45,065 nucleotides of DNA from JBEDUK01 sp040414485 (GTDB lineage Bacteria; Actinomycetota; UBA4738): positions 1-45,065 of the forward strand of contig JBEDUK010000044.1 in the NCBI GenBank assembly GCA_040414485.1. Reading direction: 5' to 3'. The position numbers and the translations under genes were made by a program. The notes below the pieces were generated by a model. It saw nothing but the letters and a program-made list of their open reading frames with translations, was not told the origin of the DNA and searched no databases. Below, piece after piece: positions 16,900 to 23,980 of this stretch (the stretch's first letter is position 1; each line of letters starts with the position of its first letter).

Positions 16900-17379
16900 A
16901 TGGCAGGGGTCTGGAAGAAGACGATGCAGTACCTCGGCCTGGTGGAGGACGAGGAACTCGACGACATCGAGCCGGAGCCGGACCCGTCCGTGCACGAGGC
17001 GGCGCCCGTGCGCCGGTTCTCGCGGACGGAGGTGGCCACCATGGACCCTCCGCGCTCCGAGGCGGTCGTCCGCTCGATCCCGAGCCCCCGCGCTCCGGCG
17101 CCGGCGTCCATTCACCGGGCCGAACCGCAGCGGTTCAACGACGCGCGGGACATCGGCGACCGCTACAAGGGTGGCATCCCGGTGATCATGAACCTGCAGG
17201 GGACCGAGGATGCGGTGGCCCGCCGGCTGGTCGACTTCGCCTCCGGGCTGGTCTTCGGCCTCGGCGGCAAGATCGAGATGGTCGCCTCCCGGGTCTATCT
17301 GCTCACGCCGAACGACATGGAGGTCTCGGCCGAGGAGCGGGAGAAGATCGTCGAGGGTGGCTTCTACAACCAATTCTGA
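16900..17379 (+). CDS. sepF: Cell division protein SepF
   Basis: A 159-residue cytoplasmic protein that tethers FtsZ to the membrane and aligns filaments. The N-terminal MAGVWKKTMQYLGLVEDEE is the amphipathic membrane-binding helix. Residues 25-75 form a flexible linker. The C-terminal 85 residues are the SepF domain (RYKGGIPVIMNLQG..., VDFASGLVFGLGGKIEMVA). ATG 16900 with GAGGGG just upstream fits other SepF proteins; a start at 16855 would add 15 unlike residues. Actinobacteria lack FtsA, so SepF is expected to be the main FtsZ anchor. Confidence 0.95.
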   Translation: MAGVWKKTMQYLGLVEDEELDDIEPEPDPSVHEAAPVRRFSRTEVATMDPPRSEAVVRSIPSPRAPAPASIHRAEPQRFNDARDIGDRYKGGIPVIMNLQGTEDAVARRLVDFASGLVFGLGGKIEMVASRVYLLTPNDMEVSAEEREKIVEGGFYNQF

Positions 17380-17421
17380 TCCCGCCGGCGCCGCCCGCGA
17401 TGTCGCCCCGGCGGCGTCGCC

Positions 17422-17676
17422 ATGAGGCGCATCGTCTGCGACCTTCTTCTTCTCTACTGGATCGTGCTGTTGATCCGGGTGCTGTCGTCGTGGTTCCCCC
17501 GCCCTATGTCCGGCCCGCTGCGGACGGTATGGAACGCGATCTATGCGGTGACCGACCCGGTGCTGCGCCCGCTGCGTGGCCTCATCCCGCCCCTGCGGGC
17601 GGGGGCGATGGCCATGGATTTCACGCCGGTGCTGGCGTTCGTCATCCTGCTGGTGCTGATCCAGGCGATCTGTTGA
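17422..17676 (+). CDS. yggT: YggT-family membrane protein
   Basis: An 84-residue protein with two hydrophobic segments (about residues 5-24 and 63-83) and the motif DPVLRPLRGLIPP, typical of YggT. The family is small and poorly understood, and commonly lies between sepF and divIVA. The gap is 42 bases after sepF and 40 bases before divIVA, so co-transcription is likely. Confidence 0.88.
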   Translation: MRRIVCDLLLLYWIVLLIRVLSSWFPRPMSGPLRTVWNAIYAVTDPVLRPLRGLIPPLRAGAMAMDFTPVLAFVILLVLIQAIC

Positions 17677-17716
17677 CGGCCCCACGGCTGGGAGACTTCG
17701 GGGAGGCGAGATTTCG

Positions 17717-19339
17717 ATGACCAGGAAGAAGAAGCAGCAGGCCGAGGCCGCGGCCGAAGCCGACGTGGCGCCGGCCACGCCGCCCGGGACCGGAGCAGGG
17801 TTCTCGGACTCGCCGCCGCCCGCGTCGTCGTCGACGAATCGGATCACGCCCATCGACATCCAGCAGAAGGTGTTCCGTTCCTCTGTTCGCGGCTATCACG
17901 AACGTGAGGTCGACCAGTTCCTCGACGAGGTCACGGAGGAACTGGCCCGGCTGCTTGCGGAGACCAGGAGCCTGCGCGAGCAGTTGGAGCGCGCTGAGAT
18001 GCGTCCCACCGCTCGGTTCGGAGCCGACGCCGACGGCGCGGCGGAGCTCGAGGACTCGCGGGTCCAGGCAGCCCGGACGCTCGCGGAAGCCCGGGAGGAG
18101 GCCGCCCGCGTGGTCGCCGAGGCCAGGAGCGAAGCCGTCGTGATCCTTGAAGCCGCGGCGGCCGAGGCGGGGCGGCCGAGCCCCTCCGGTGCGGCCGTGT
18201 CCGGGGCAGCCGCCGGCGCCGCGATGGCGGCCGGGGGTGGCCGGGCGCCCGACCGGGACTTCATCCACCGCGAGCGCGAATTCCTGCAGGCGATGGCCAG
18301 CCTCATCCAGGACCACGCGGAGGCGATCCGCGACGACCTCAGGCGCGTGCGCGGAGAGCCGCCGCTCGAGGACGGTCAGGACGAGTTGGACGCTGAGGAC
18401 GCGGCGCCCGCCGAAGCTCCGAACGCCGCCGGCGGCGCGGGAGCAGGAGCCCTGGCGGCTGCCGAGGCCGCGTCCGCGGACGATGCTCCGGGGAGTCCCG
18501 TCGAGGCGGAGACGCCGTCTGCGGGCGCCGAGCACCCCGTCGGAGAATCGGACGTCGAACAGGAGACGGCTCACGACGACGTGATCGACCTCGCCGCCGT
18601 CGGCGCGCACGAGGAGGCCTCCGCCGAATCCCAGGACGCCGAGGGATTCGGGGAGGCCGCCACGGAAACCGAGGCTGCCGGGGCAGGTTCCGCCGAGGAC
18701 GTCCATCCTGAGGATCCCGGGGAGCCGCCCGTGTTCGGCACGGCCACGTCTGAGCCCGGTGTCGCCGGTGAGGAAGACGGCGGCGCGGAAGGCGGCCCCG
18801 CCGATGGCGGGCCGGCACCCGCGGAGCGGGCGTGGAACGGGGAACCGGAGGGACACTCCGATGCCGGGGACGACGGTTCCGGCGCTGGTGCTGCCGCGGC
18901 GCCGTGGCATGAGTCCGAGGCTGCCGAACCGCCGCCCACCGAAGGCGCCGGCTGGACGGACGACGCGTCCGAGCCGGGAACCTCGGGAGGCGAACCGGCC
19001 GGTTACGCCGGCCAGGCTGGCGAGGATGCTGGGCCGGAAGAGGGCACGCCGATGGCTGCGGCCGGGACCGGGGCGGGTGCGGCGGCCATGGCGGGCGACG
19101 ACGCGGACGACCATGGTGACGACGCGTCACACCCAGCGGCCGTCGGCGCCGCGCTCGGGCACCAGGGCGGCGACGCCGCGCAGGCCGGCCAGGAGTCCGA
19201 GACCCCTGGCATCGGAGGACCTCCGCCCGGGTGGGCGAAGGAGCCGGACACCGCGCACGCTGCCGGTCCCGGCACCGAGGACGACGAGGACGAAGCCGGA
19301 GGACGCTCGCTCCGCGAGCTCTTCTGGGGCGAGGACTAG
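17717..19339 (+). CDS. divIVA: DivIVA-domain polarity/division protein with long acidic tail
   Basis: A 540-residue cytoplasmic coiled-coil scaffold. After a 40-residue tail comes the DivIVA membrane-curvature domain at about 42-80 (ITPIDIQQKVFRSSVRGYHE, then VDQFLDEVTEEL). A coiled coil runs to about 155 and a second short helical part lies near 175-215. Residues 220-520 are low-complexity Ala/Gly/Glu/Asp/Pro, strongly acidic, and the protein ends with RSLRELFWGED, which looks like a conserved peptide. Typical DivIVA/Wag31 proteins have 200-400 residues, so the tail is exceptional. DivIVA recruits polar or septal wall synthesis in actinobacteria. Confidence 0.88.
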   Translation: MTRKKKQQAEAAAEADVAPATPPGTGAGFSDSPPPASSSTNRITPIDIQQKVFRSSVRGYHEREVDQFLDEVTEELARLLAETRSLREQLERAEMRPTARFGADADGAAELEDSRVQAARTLAEAREEAARVVAEARSEAVVILEAAAAEAGRPSPSGAAVSGAAAGAAMAAGGGRAPDRDFIHREREFLQAMASLIQDHAEAIRDDLRRVRGEPPLEDGQDELDAEDAAPAEAPNAAGGAGAGALAAAEAASADDAPGSPVEAETPSAGAEHPVGESDVEQETAHDDVIDLAAVGAHEEASAESQDAEGFGEAATETEAAGAGSAEDVHPEDPGEPPVFGTATSEPGVAGEEDGGAEGGPADGGPAPAERAWNGEPEGHSDAGDDGSGAGAAAAPWHESEAAEPPPTEGAGWTDDASEPGTSGGEPAGYAGQAGEDAGPEEGTPMAAAGTGAGAAAMAGDDADDHGDDASHPAAVGAALGHQGGDAAQAGQESETPGIGGPPPGWAKEPDTAHAAGPGTEDDEDEAGGRSLRELFWGED

Positions 19340-19372
19340 CGCCGGTCCAGGGATCGAGCGGGGCGCTCCGCG

Positions 19373-19390
19373 CGGGACGGCGCGGTCCCG
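19373..19390 (+). terminator. Weak hairpin after divIVA
   Basis: CGGGAC / GTCCCG stem of 6 bp with a 6-base loop, 34 bases after the divIVA stop. Too short to be sure; no T-run. Confidence 0.3.
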
Positions 19391-19437
19391 GATGCGTCCG
19401 CCGCGGCCTTCGCGGGCTCAGCCGGGCGACGAACTCC

Positions 19438-19465
19438 CTGTCCGATCCAACGCCGATGGTATAGT
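19438..19465 (+). promoter_or_regulatory. Putative promoter for the TraR/DksA-like gene, lspA and rluD
   Basis: TATAGT at 19460-19465 is a near-perfect -10 box; the -35 is weak (CTGTCC, 19438-19443, 16-base spacer). It lies in the 218-base gap between divIVA and the next gene, with a predicted leader of about 86 bases. Confidence 0.5.
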
Positions 19466-19557
19466 CGCCGTCCGTCCGCCGCAGCCCGCGCGGAGCAACG
19501 TCGTCGCGCGCCGCGGCGAGCGTTCGTGACGATCTTCCGATCCATTTCGAGGCCGAA

Positions 19558-19941
19558 GTGACGACGAAGGCGCTGTTCACACCCAAGGAACTGGGGGATC
19601 TGCGCAACCGCCTCCAGGAGGAGCTGCGCGGCGTTCGCGCGCAGCGCACCGGCATCACGGAGGCCGTGTTCTCCCAGGATCAGGCCGACTCCTGGGGGGA
19701 GAACGACCCGGAGAGCGCCGACGTCGGCACCAACACGTTCGAGCGCGAGAAGGAGCTGTCCATCTCGAACAGCCTCCAGGACCTCGAAGAGAAGATCGAA
19801 CGCGCCCTGCGGAAGATCGACGACGGCACCTACGGCCTGTGCGAGCGGTGCGGCAAGCCCATCGAGAAGGCGCGCATCCGTGCGCTCCCGTACGCCAGCC
19901 TGTGTCTTACGGACAAGCAAGCCGAGGAACGGTTCCGCTGA
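19558..19941 (+). CDS. TraR/DksA-type zinc-finger protein with incomplete finger
   Basis: A 127-residue protein with an N-terminal helical hairpin (to about 88) and a C-terminal zinc finger, as in DksA/TraR factors that act through the RNA polymerase secondary channel. The finger has C95, C98 and C116 in the right spacing (CERC, 17 residues, C), but the fourth cysteine position is aspartate (CLTD, D119). Metal binding may use D119 or be weakened. GTG 19558 is the start. It lies directly before lspA, a frequent pairing in actinobacteria. Function beyond the family level is unknown. Confidence 0.88.
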   Translation: MTTKALFTPKELGDLRNRLQEELRGVRAQRTGITEAVFSQDQADSWGENDPESADVGTNTFEREKELSISNSLQDLEEKIERALRKIDDGTYGLCERCGKPIEKARIRALPYASLCLTDKQAEERFR

Positions 19942-20492
19942 GCGACGGGCAGGCCGCCCCCGCCCCGGCCGCCCGGTCGGGATCACGCGGGCGGCGGCTC
20001 GCCGCGATCCTGTTCGCCGTCGCTGCGGCCGCGTTCGTCCTCGATCGCGTGACGAAGGCCTGGGCCGTCGGCTCGCTGCAGGGCAGACCGCCGATCGTGC
20101 TGATTCCCCACGTGCTGGACCTCTCGTACACGACGAACTCCGGCGGCGCGTTCAGCCTCCTCACCGGAGCGCCGTGGCTGTTCTTCACGGCGAGCATCGC
20201 GATCAGCGCGGGCATCGTGTGGCTGGCTTTCCGTCAGACGTCGCTGGTGACGGCGATCGGGATGGGGCTGATCCTGGGCGGCGCGCTGGGGAATCTGGCC
20301 GACCGCCTGACGCGGGGGACCGGCGTGTCGGGGCGCGTCGTCGACTTCATCCATCTGCACATGTGGCCCACGTTCAATGTGGCCGACTCCTGCGTGGTCA
20401 TCGGCGCCATCGTCGTCGCGGCCGGTGCGCTGTTCCAGCGGAGGCCCGCGCCGCCGGGCGATGCGGTGCAACCTGCCACGGGAGGCGCCTGA
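19902..20492 (+). CDS. lspA: Lipoprotein signal peptidase II (LspA)
   Basis: A four-helix membrane aspartyl protease that cleaves prolipoproteins after lipidation. Counting from GTG 19902 (196 residues), the catalytic aspartates are D134 (GNLADRL) and D162 (FNVADS); TTNSGGAFSLL and FVLDRVTKAW (from residue 45) are also typical. The first 30 residues are not conserved, and the GTG has no ribosome site. A CTG at 19938 overlaps the previous stop by four bases (CTGA), as ATGA/GTGA do elsewhere here, has GAGGAACGG upstream and gives 184 residues; it may be the true start. The gene ends at the rluD start. Confidence 0.93.
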   Translation: MSYGQASRGTVPLSDGQAAPAPAARSGSRGRRLAAILFAVAAAAFVLDRVTKAWAVGSLQGRPPIVLIPHVLDLSYTTNSGGAFSLLTGAPWLFFTASIAISAGIVWLAFRQTSLVTAIGMGLILGGALGNLADRLTRGTGVSGRVVDFIHLHMWPTFNVADSCVVIGAIVVAAGALFQRRPAPPGDAVQPATGGA

Positions 20493-20503
20493 TCGAGACG
20501 CTC

Positions 20504-21382
20504 GTGACCGCGCAGCCCGGCCGGCTCGACGCGGTCGTGGCGGCGGCGCTGGAGGTCCCACGGGCCGATGTTCAGCGCGCGATCGCCGACGGTCTGGTCC
20601 TGGTGGACGGCGTCCGAAGGCAGAAGTCGTTCCGGCTGACGGGCGCGGAGACCGTGACCGTCGATCTGCCGGAGTCCGGCGGTCCGCCCGCCGAGCCCGG
20701 CGGCGTGCCGGTCCTGCTCGACGACCCCTTCCTGATGGTCGTGTCGAAGCCGGCCGGCATGGTCACGCATCCCACCGCCTCGCGCCGGACCGGCACGCTG
20801 GTGAACCGCCTGCTCGGGATGGGCGTGCCGCTGAGCGCCGCCGGGGGGCCTGACCGGCCGGGCATCGTGCACCGTCTGGACGCCGGGACCTCAGGGGCGA
20901 TGATCGTGGCGAAGGACGACGGCACGCACGAGGCACTGTCGGCGATGTTCCGGCGACACGCGGTCGACCGGCGGTACCTGGCGCTCGTTCGCGGCGCGCC
21001 GGCGCACGATGAGTTCCTGATCGACGCGCCCCTGGAGCGCCGCGGCGCGAGGATCACCGCGCGGGCCACCTCGGGCAAGGACGCCGCGACGATGGTAACG
21101 GTACTTGACCAATTCGGGCGGACGGCGCTGATCGAGGCGCGGCCTCGCACCGGCCGGACCCATCAGATCAGGGTGCACGTCGCTGCTGCCGGCCACCCCA
21201 TCGTGGGGGACCGCGCCTACGGCGGGGGAGGGGACGAGGCGCTTCGCCTGGGCCTCGCGCGGCCGTTCCTGCACTCGTGGCGCATCGCGTTCGACCACCC
21301 GGTCACCGGAGAACGGATCGAGATCGAGGATCCGCTTCCGAGCGACCTGGCAGAGGCGCTCAGGCGCGCCCGCGAGGGATAG
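20504..21382 (+). CDS. rluD: RluD-type 23S rRNA pseudouridine synthase
   Basis: A 292-residue enzyme converting uridine to pseudouridine in 23S rRNA. Residues 5-50 are an S4-like RNA-binding domain (GRLDAVVAAALEVPRADVQ). The catalytic aspartate is D126 in GIVHRLDAGTSG, and RTGRTHQIRVH is the other family motif. GTG 20504 is the first standard start. A CTG at 20489 would overlap the lspA stop as CTGA, with GGGAGG at 20480-20485 only three bases before it. Exact target uridines cannot be told from sequence. Confidence 0.93.
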   Translation: MTAQPGRLDAVVAAALEVPRADVQRAIADGLVLVDGVRRQKSFRLTGAETVTVDLPESGGPPAEPGGVPVLLDDPFLMVVSKPAGMVTHPTASRRTGTLVNRLLGMGVPLSAAGGPDRPGIVHRLDAGTSGAMIVAKDDGTHEALSAMFRRHAVDRRYLALVRGAPAHDEFLIDAPLERRGARITARATSGKDAATMVTVLDQFGRTALIEARPRTGRTHQIRVHVAAAGHPIVGDRAYGGGGDEALRLGLARPFLHSWRIAFDHPVTGERIEIEDPLPSDLAEALRRAREG

Positions 21383-21383
21383 G

Positions 21384-21776
21384 TCAGCGCGGCGCCCGCC
21401 CGCGGCGTCTCCGCAGGATCTCGCCGACCCCGGCGATGAGGAGCAGCGACGGCACCCCGATGCCGAACGCCATCAATGCGGTGCCGGTGAGGGCGGCGAA
21501 CAGGAACGCGCGGCTCTGGCCCGCGACCGCGACGTAATAGAGGAGCACGAAGGCCATGAGGAGCGCCCATCCGCCCACCGCCGTTCCCACCAGGTACCTG
21601 ATGAACGCCGGCCATCCGGCGCGCCCGGCGGAAGCGCGACCGTGCCCACGGTCGGGTCGCTGCGACACCCACAGCCCCAGGCCGAGCGCGACCATCATCA
21701 ACCCGAAGCCGACCGCGAGGGGGATCACGTCATGCCGGACCGGGACGCTGCCGAGCGTGTTCGTCAATGGGGACAT
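21384..21776 (-). CDS. Small membrane protein resembling DUF6256
   Basis: A 130-residue protein with three or four hydrophobic segments (about residues 17-36, 58-85 and 93-118), separated by a basic loop, and an Arg-rich C-terminus. It is the downstream member of a two-gene unit with the next entry, six bases away. I believe the pair corresponds to the DUF6256/DUF6186 couple common in actinobacteria, from memory of the pattern. No function is known. It converges on rluD with one base between the stops. Confidence 0.7.
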   Translation of the reverse strand: MSPLTNTLGSVPVRHDVIPLAVGFGLMMVALGLGLWVSQRPDRGHGRASAGRAGWPAFIRYLVGTAVGGWALLMAFVLLYYVAVAGQSRAFLFAALTGTALMAFGIGVPSLLLIAGVGEILRRRRGRAPR

Positions 21777-21782
21777 CGTGGC

Positions 21783-22013
21783 TCACGCCCGCAGGAAGAA
21801 GTGCCACCCGCGCACGAACAGGTGCCATCCGAACCACAGCCACAACGCGAACAGCGCCCACCGTCCGATCGGAGTGCGCATGATCACCCGGAAGCAATCG
21901 GACAGGGTGGGGAACGCATCGTTCTGCCGGGCCAGGCCGAGCCCTTCCCATGCGAACAGGGCGCCGAAGATGAGCGCCCAGACCAGATAGCCGATCACCG
22001 GATGCCGCACCAT
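21783..22013 (-). CDS. Small membrane protein resembling DUF6186
   Basis: A 76-residue protein with two hydrophobic helices. The second contains GRWALFALWLWFGWHLFVRG, rich in Trp and typical of the DUF6186 family; LSDCFRVIMRTP precedes it. ATG at 22013 has AGGAG upstream on the minus strand. A longer reading frame to 22472 exists, but the extra part is Arg/Pro-rich antisense of the acetyltransferase gene. Function unknown. Confidence 0.75.
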   Translation of the reverse strand: MVRHPVIGYLVWALIFGALFAWEGLGLARQNDAFPTLSDCFRVIMRTPIGRWALFALWLWFGWHLFVRGWHFFLRA

Positions 22014-22081
22014 GGCTCGCTCCTGTCCGTTCGTCGCATGCCGACCGGCGAAGTATCCACCCAGGCGCGTCGGTGGTCCGG

Positions 22082-22552
22082 CTACAGCGCGAGCGTCATG
22101 TGGATGTCCTCGGGCTCCAGCGCGAGGAGGGCGGGGTCCGGCTCCGACGTCGGCGCGAAGCCGTAGCCGAGATAGAAGGGGACGGCCGAATCCGACGGGA
22201 CCGCCGACACGTACAGCCCGCGAGTTCCGCGCCGGCGGGCGACGGCGACGACTTCGTCCACCAGTCCGGTCGCCACTGCGAGGCGGCGATGCGCGGCGTC
22301 GACGAACAGGGCGGCGAGCTGGTCCATGCCGGGCGTCAGATCGAACCGCACGACGGCGAATCCGATCACCGCGGCGGACGGCGACCCATCGACGGCGGCG
22401 AGCGCCGTGCCGCCTCCGCGGACGATCGCCGACCATCCGGCGATGCTGCCGGTCCACGTCCACTGGTCCCACGGCGGGCGCTCGTGCTGCTTCAGGATCC
22501 GGGTCAGTTCGTCGTCAACCCACCGGTAGACGGCATGCCCGTGTTCGGCCAT
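22082..22552 (-). CDS. GNAT-family N-acetyltransferase
   Basis: An acetyl-CoA-dependent acetyltransferase, 156 residues from ATG 22552. RPPWDQWTWTG, the acetyl-CoA region VIGFAVVRFD, LAALFVDAAHRRLAVATGLVDE, and the C-terminal FYLGYGFAPT...LEPEDIHM identify a subgroup found mainly in actinobacteria. Homology seems to continue upstream (LPPDGLDRIREVD), but no ATG, GTG or TTG occurs there; a CTG at 22591 is the only codon that could include it. The usual acetyl-CoA glycine signature (Q/RxxGxG/A) is degenerate (HRRLAVA). Substrate unknown. Confidence 0.82.
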   Translation of the reverse strand: MAEHGHAVYRWVDDELTRILKQHERPPWDQWTWTGSIAGWSAIVRGGGTALAAVDGSPSAAVIGFAVVRFDLTPGMDQLAALFVDAAHRRLAVATGLVDEVVAVARRRGTRGLYVSAVPSDSAVPFYLGYGFAPTSEPDPALLALEPEDIHMTLAL

Positions 22553-22617
22553 GTCGACCTCGCGGATGCGGTCCAGCCCATCCGGCGGCAGCGTGACGAT
22601 GCCGAAGCCAGTCCCGG

Positions 22618-23856
22618 CTACGTGCGCCGTCCCTTCGAGCGGTCGCGCTCCTCGCGGAGGTAGAGCGCGTGCTGGAGCCTGGTCTCCTCGCGGGAGGAGA
22701 GCAGCGCGTCCTCGATGTGCGGGGCGAGCCGGCGGCTCTCGACCAGCGTGCCGAGGCGCGCCGGATCGACCGAAAGGATCTCCTCCCAGAGCCCGAGCGG
22801 CTCGAGGATCGCCCGGATCGCGACGGGGTCGGGTTCGCTGAGGTGCTGCGGGCGCCGGTCCACGGCCGCACCGTCGGTGCCGTAGAGCCGCCGGTACCCG
22901 TGCTCGTCGCAGAACGCATGGATCAGCGGGGCGAGCTCGTCCAGGCGCCGGTAGACCTCGCGACCCCGCCGCTTCAGTTCGATCCATTCGTCGACGATGG
23001 CGGTCATGTTCGGCGCGGGGTCGCCTTCGAGCTTCTCGTACCTGTGGCGGAACAGCGGGCACCGGGACTGGTAGTCGCACCAGTCGCAGAGCGGGTTCGC
23101 GCGCGGTTCGAACTGCCCGGCCGCGATCCGTTCGGCCACGCCGGCCACTCGGCGCCGGGTGGCGTCCATGTCCCGGAGCGTCCGCGCCGTGGTCATCCGC
23201 TGGCCCGGCAGGAGGTAGTAGAGCGTCAGGCGTTCGGGTTCGATGCCCCAGATCTCCTTCGCCGCCAGGTGGTACACGGACAGCTGGAGGTCCTGGTCCA
23301 CCTGGGACTGCGGCGGCAGTCGGCGGTTCGTCTTGTAGTCGACGATCTCGTAGCCGCCGCCCGGGATGCGGTCCATCCGGTCGATCACGCCCGAGAGCGC
23401 GACGCCCTCGACGTCGATCGTGAAGCGGAACTCCAGCGCCGCGGGGATGCGGAACGAGGCGGCGTTCTCGCGGTGATAGTCGGTCAGGACCTGGCGGGCG
23501 TGGTTGCGATAGAGGTCCTCCTCGCCGCGGTCGCGGTAGCCGTCGGAGACCCACGAGCCGTCCAGGATCTCGAACAGTTCGTCCAGGCCTGGGGCGACCG
23601 GGACCGGCCGGTCGTGGAACCGGTGGAGCGTCCGGTGCAGCGAGTCGCCGAAGGACATGGCGGGCGACGTCGTTCCCGGCAGGCGGTCCTCGTACTGGAA
23701 CTTGAACGCCTGCGGGCAGCGTTCGTACAGGGAGATCGCCGAGTAGGACAGCCGTGGGACGCGCGCGGGCGCGACGGTGCCTGCGCCTGTGCCTGTGGCC
23801 GTCACGGCGTCCGCGGTCTGCACCTGGCTCCGATCCGTCCGCCGCGGGGCGGACAC
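22618..23856 (-). CDS. PD-(D/E)XK nuclease with Fe-S cysteines (RecB/Cas4-like)
   Basis: From GTG 23856 it has 412 residues. LSYSAISLYERCPQAFKFQY opens the domain with the first cluster cysteine, C47. SGVIDRMD (D159) and YEIVDYKTN (D173, K175) are the nuclease active site, and C257, C260 and C266 (CDWCDYQSRC) complete a four-cysteine Fe-S site as in AddB and Cas4. About 130 more residues follow, of unknown role. The frame is open to 24012 but that would overlap dnaE; GTG 23823 (preceded by CGGAG) is an alternative. It is divergent from dnaE across overlapping promoters, which suggests a replication or repair role. No CRISPR array is nearby, so it is not called cas4. Confidence 0.85.
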   Translation of the reverse strand: MSAPRRTDRSQVQTADAVTATGTGAGTVAPARVPRLSYSAISLYERCPQAFKFQYEDRLPGTTSPAMSFGDSLHRTLHRFHDRPVPVAPGLDELFEILDGSWVSDGYRDRGEEDLYRNHARQVLTDYHRENAASFRIPAALEFRFTIDVEGVALSGVIDRMDRIPGGGYEIVDYKTNRRLPPQSQVDQDLQLSVYHLAAKEIWGIEPERLTLYYLLPGQRMTTARTLRDMDATRRRVAGVAERIAAGQFEPRANPLCDWCDYQSRCPLFRHRYEKLEGDPAPNMTAIVDEWIELKRRGREVYRRLDELAPLIHAFCDEHGYRRLYGTDGAAVDRRPQHLSEPDPVAIRAILEPLGLWEEILSVDPARLGTLVESRRLAPHIEDALLSSREETRLQHALYLREERDRSKGRRT

Positions 23857-23865
23857 GCTCGACGT

Positions 23866-23894
23866 TTGCCTCGCCGGTTGGCCGAGTGTAGATT
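23866..23894 (+). promoter_or_regulatory. Promoter for dnaE
   Basis: TTGCCT (23866-23871), 17 bases, TAGATT (23889-23894). It gives dnaE a leader of about 80 bases. The leader holds two related copies of a GGGTTTCCCC-type sequence at 23921 and 23944. Confidence 0.5.
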
Positions 23895-23914
23895 CGCCCG
23901 GTCCGGAATTACAA
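23885..23914 (-). promoter_or_regulatory. Promoter for the PD-(D/E)XK nuclease gene
   Basis: On the minus strand, TTGTAA (plus 23909-23914), 18 bases, TACACT (plus 23885-23890). The predicted start lies upstream of GTG 23856, which supports that start. The -10 box overlaps that of the opposite dnaE promoter by two bases. Confidence 0.5.
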
Positions 23915-23980
23915 GCATGTGAGTTTCCCACACGCCGTCCCCAGGGTTTCCCCAACACGGACGCGAGGCACGGGCGCACG

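Noticed and set aside
22618..23856. Cas4 and hence a CRISPR system
   Set aside because: The Fe-S nuclease resembles Cas4/AddB, but no repeats, cas genes or spacers occur in the window.
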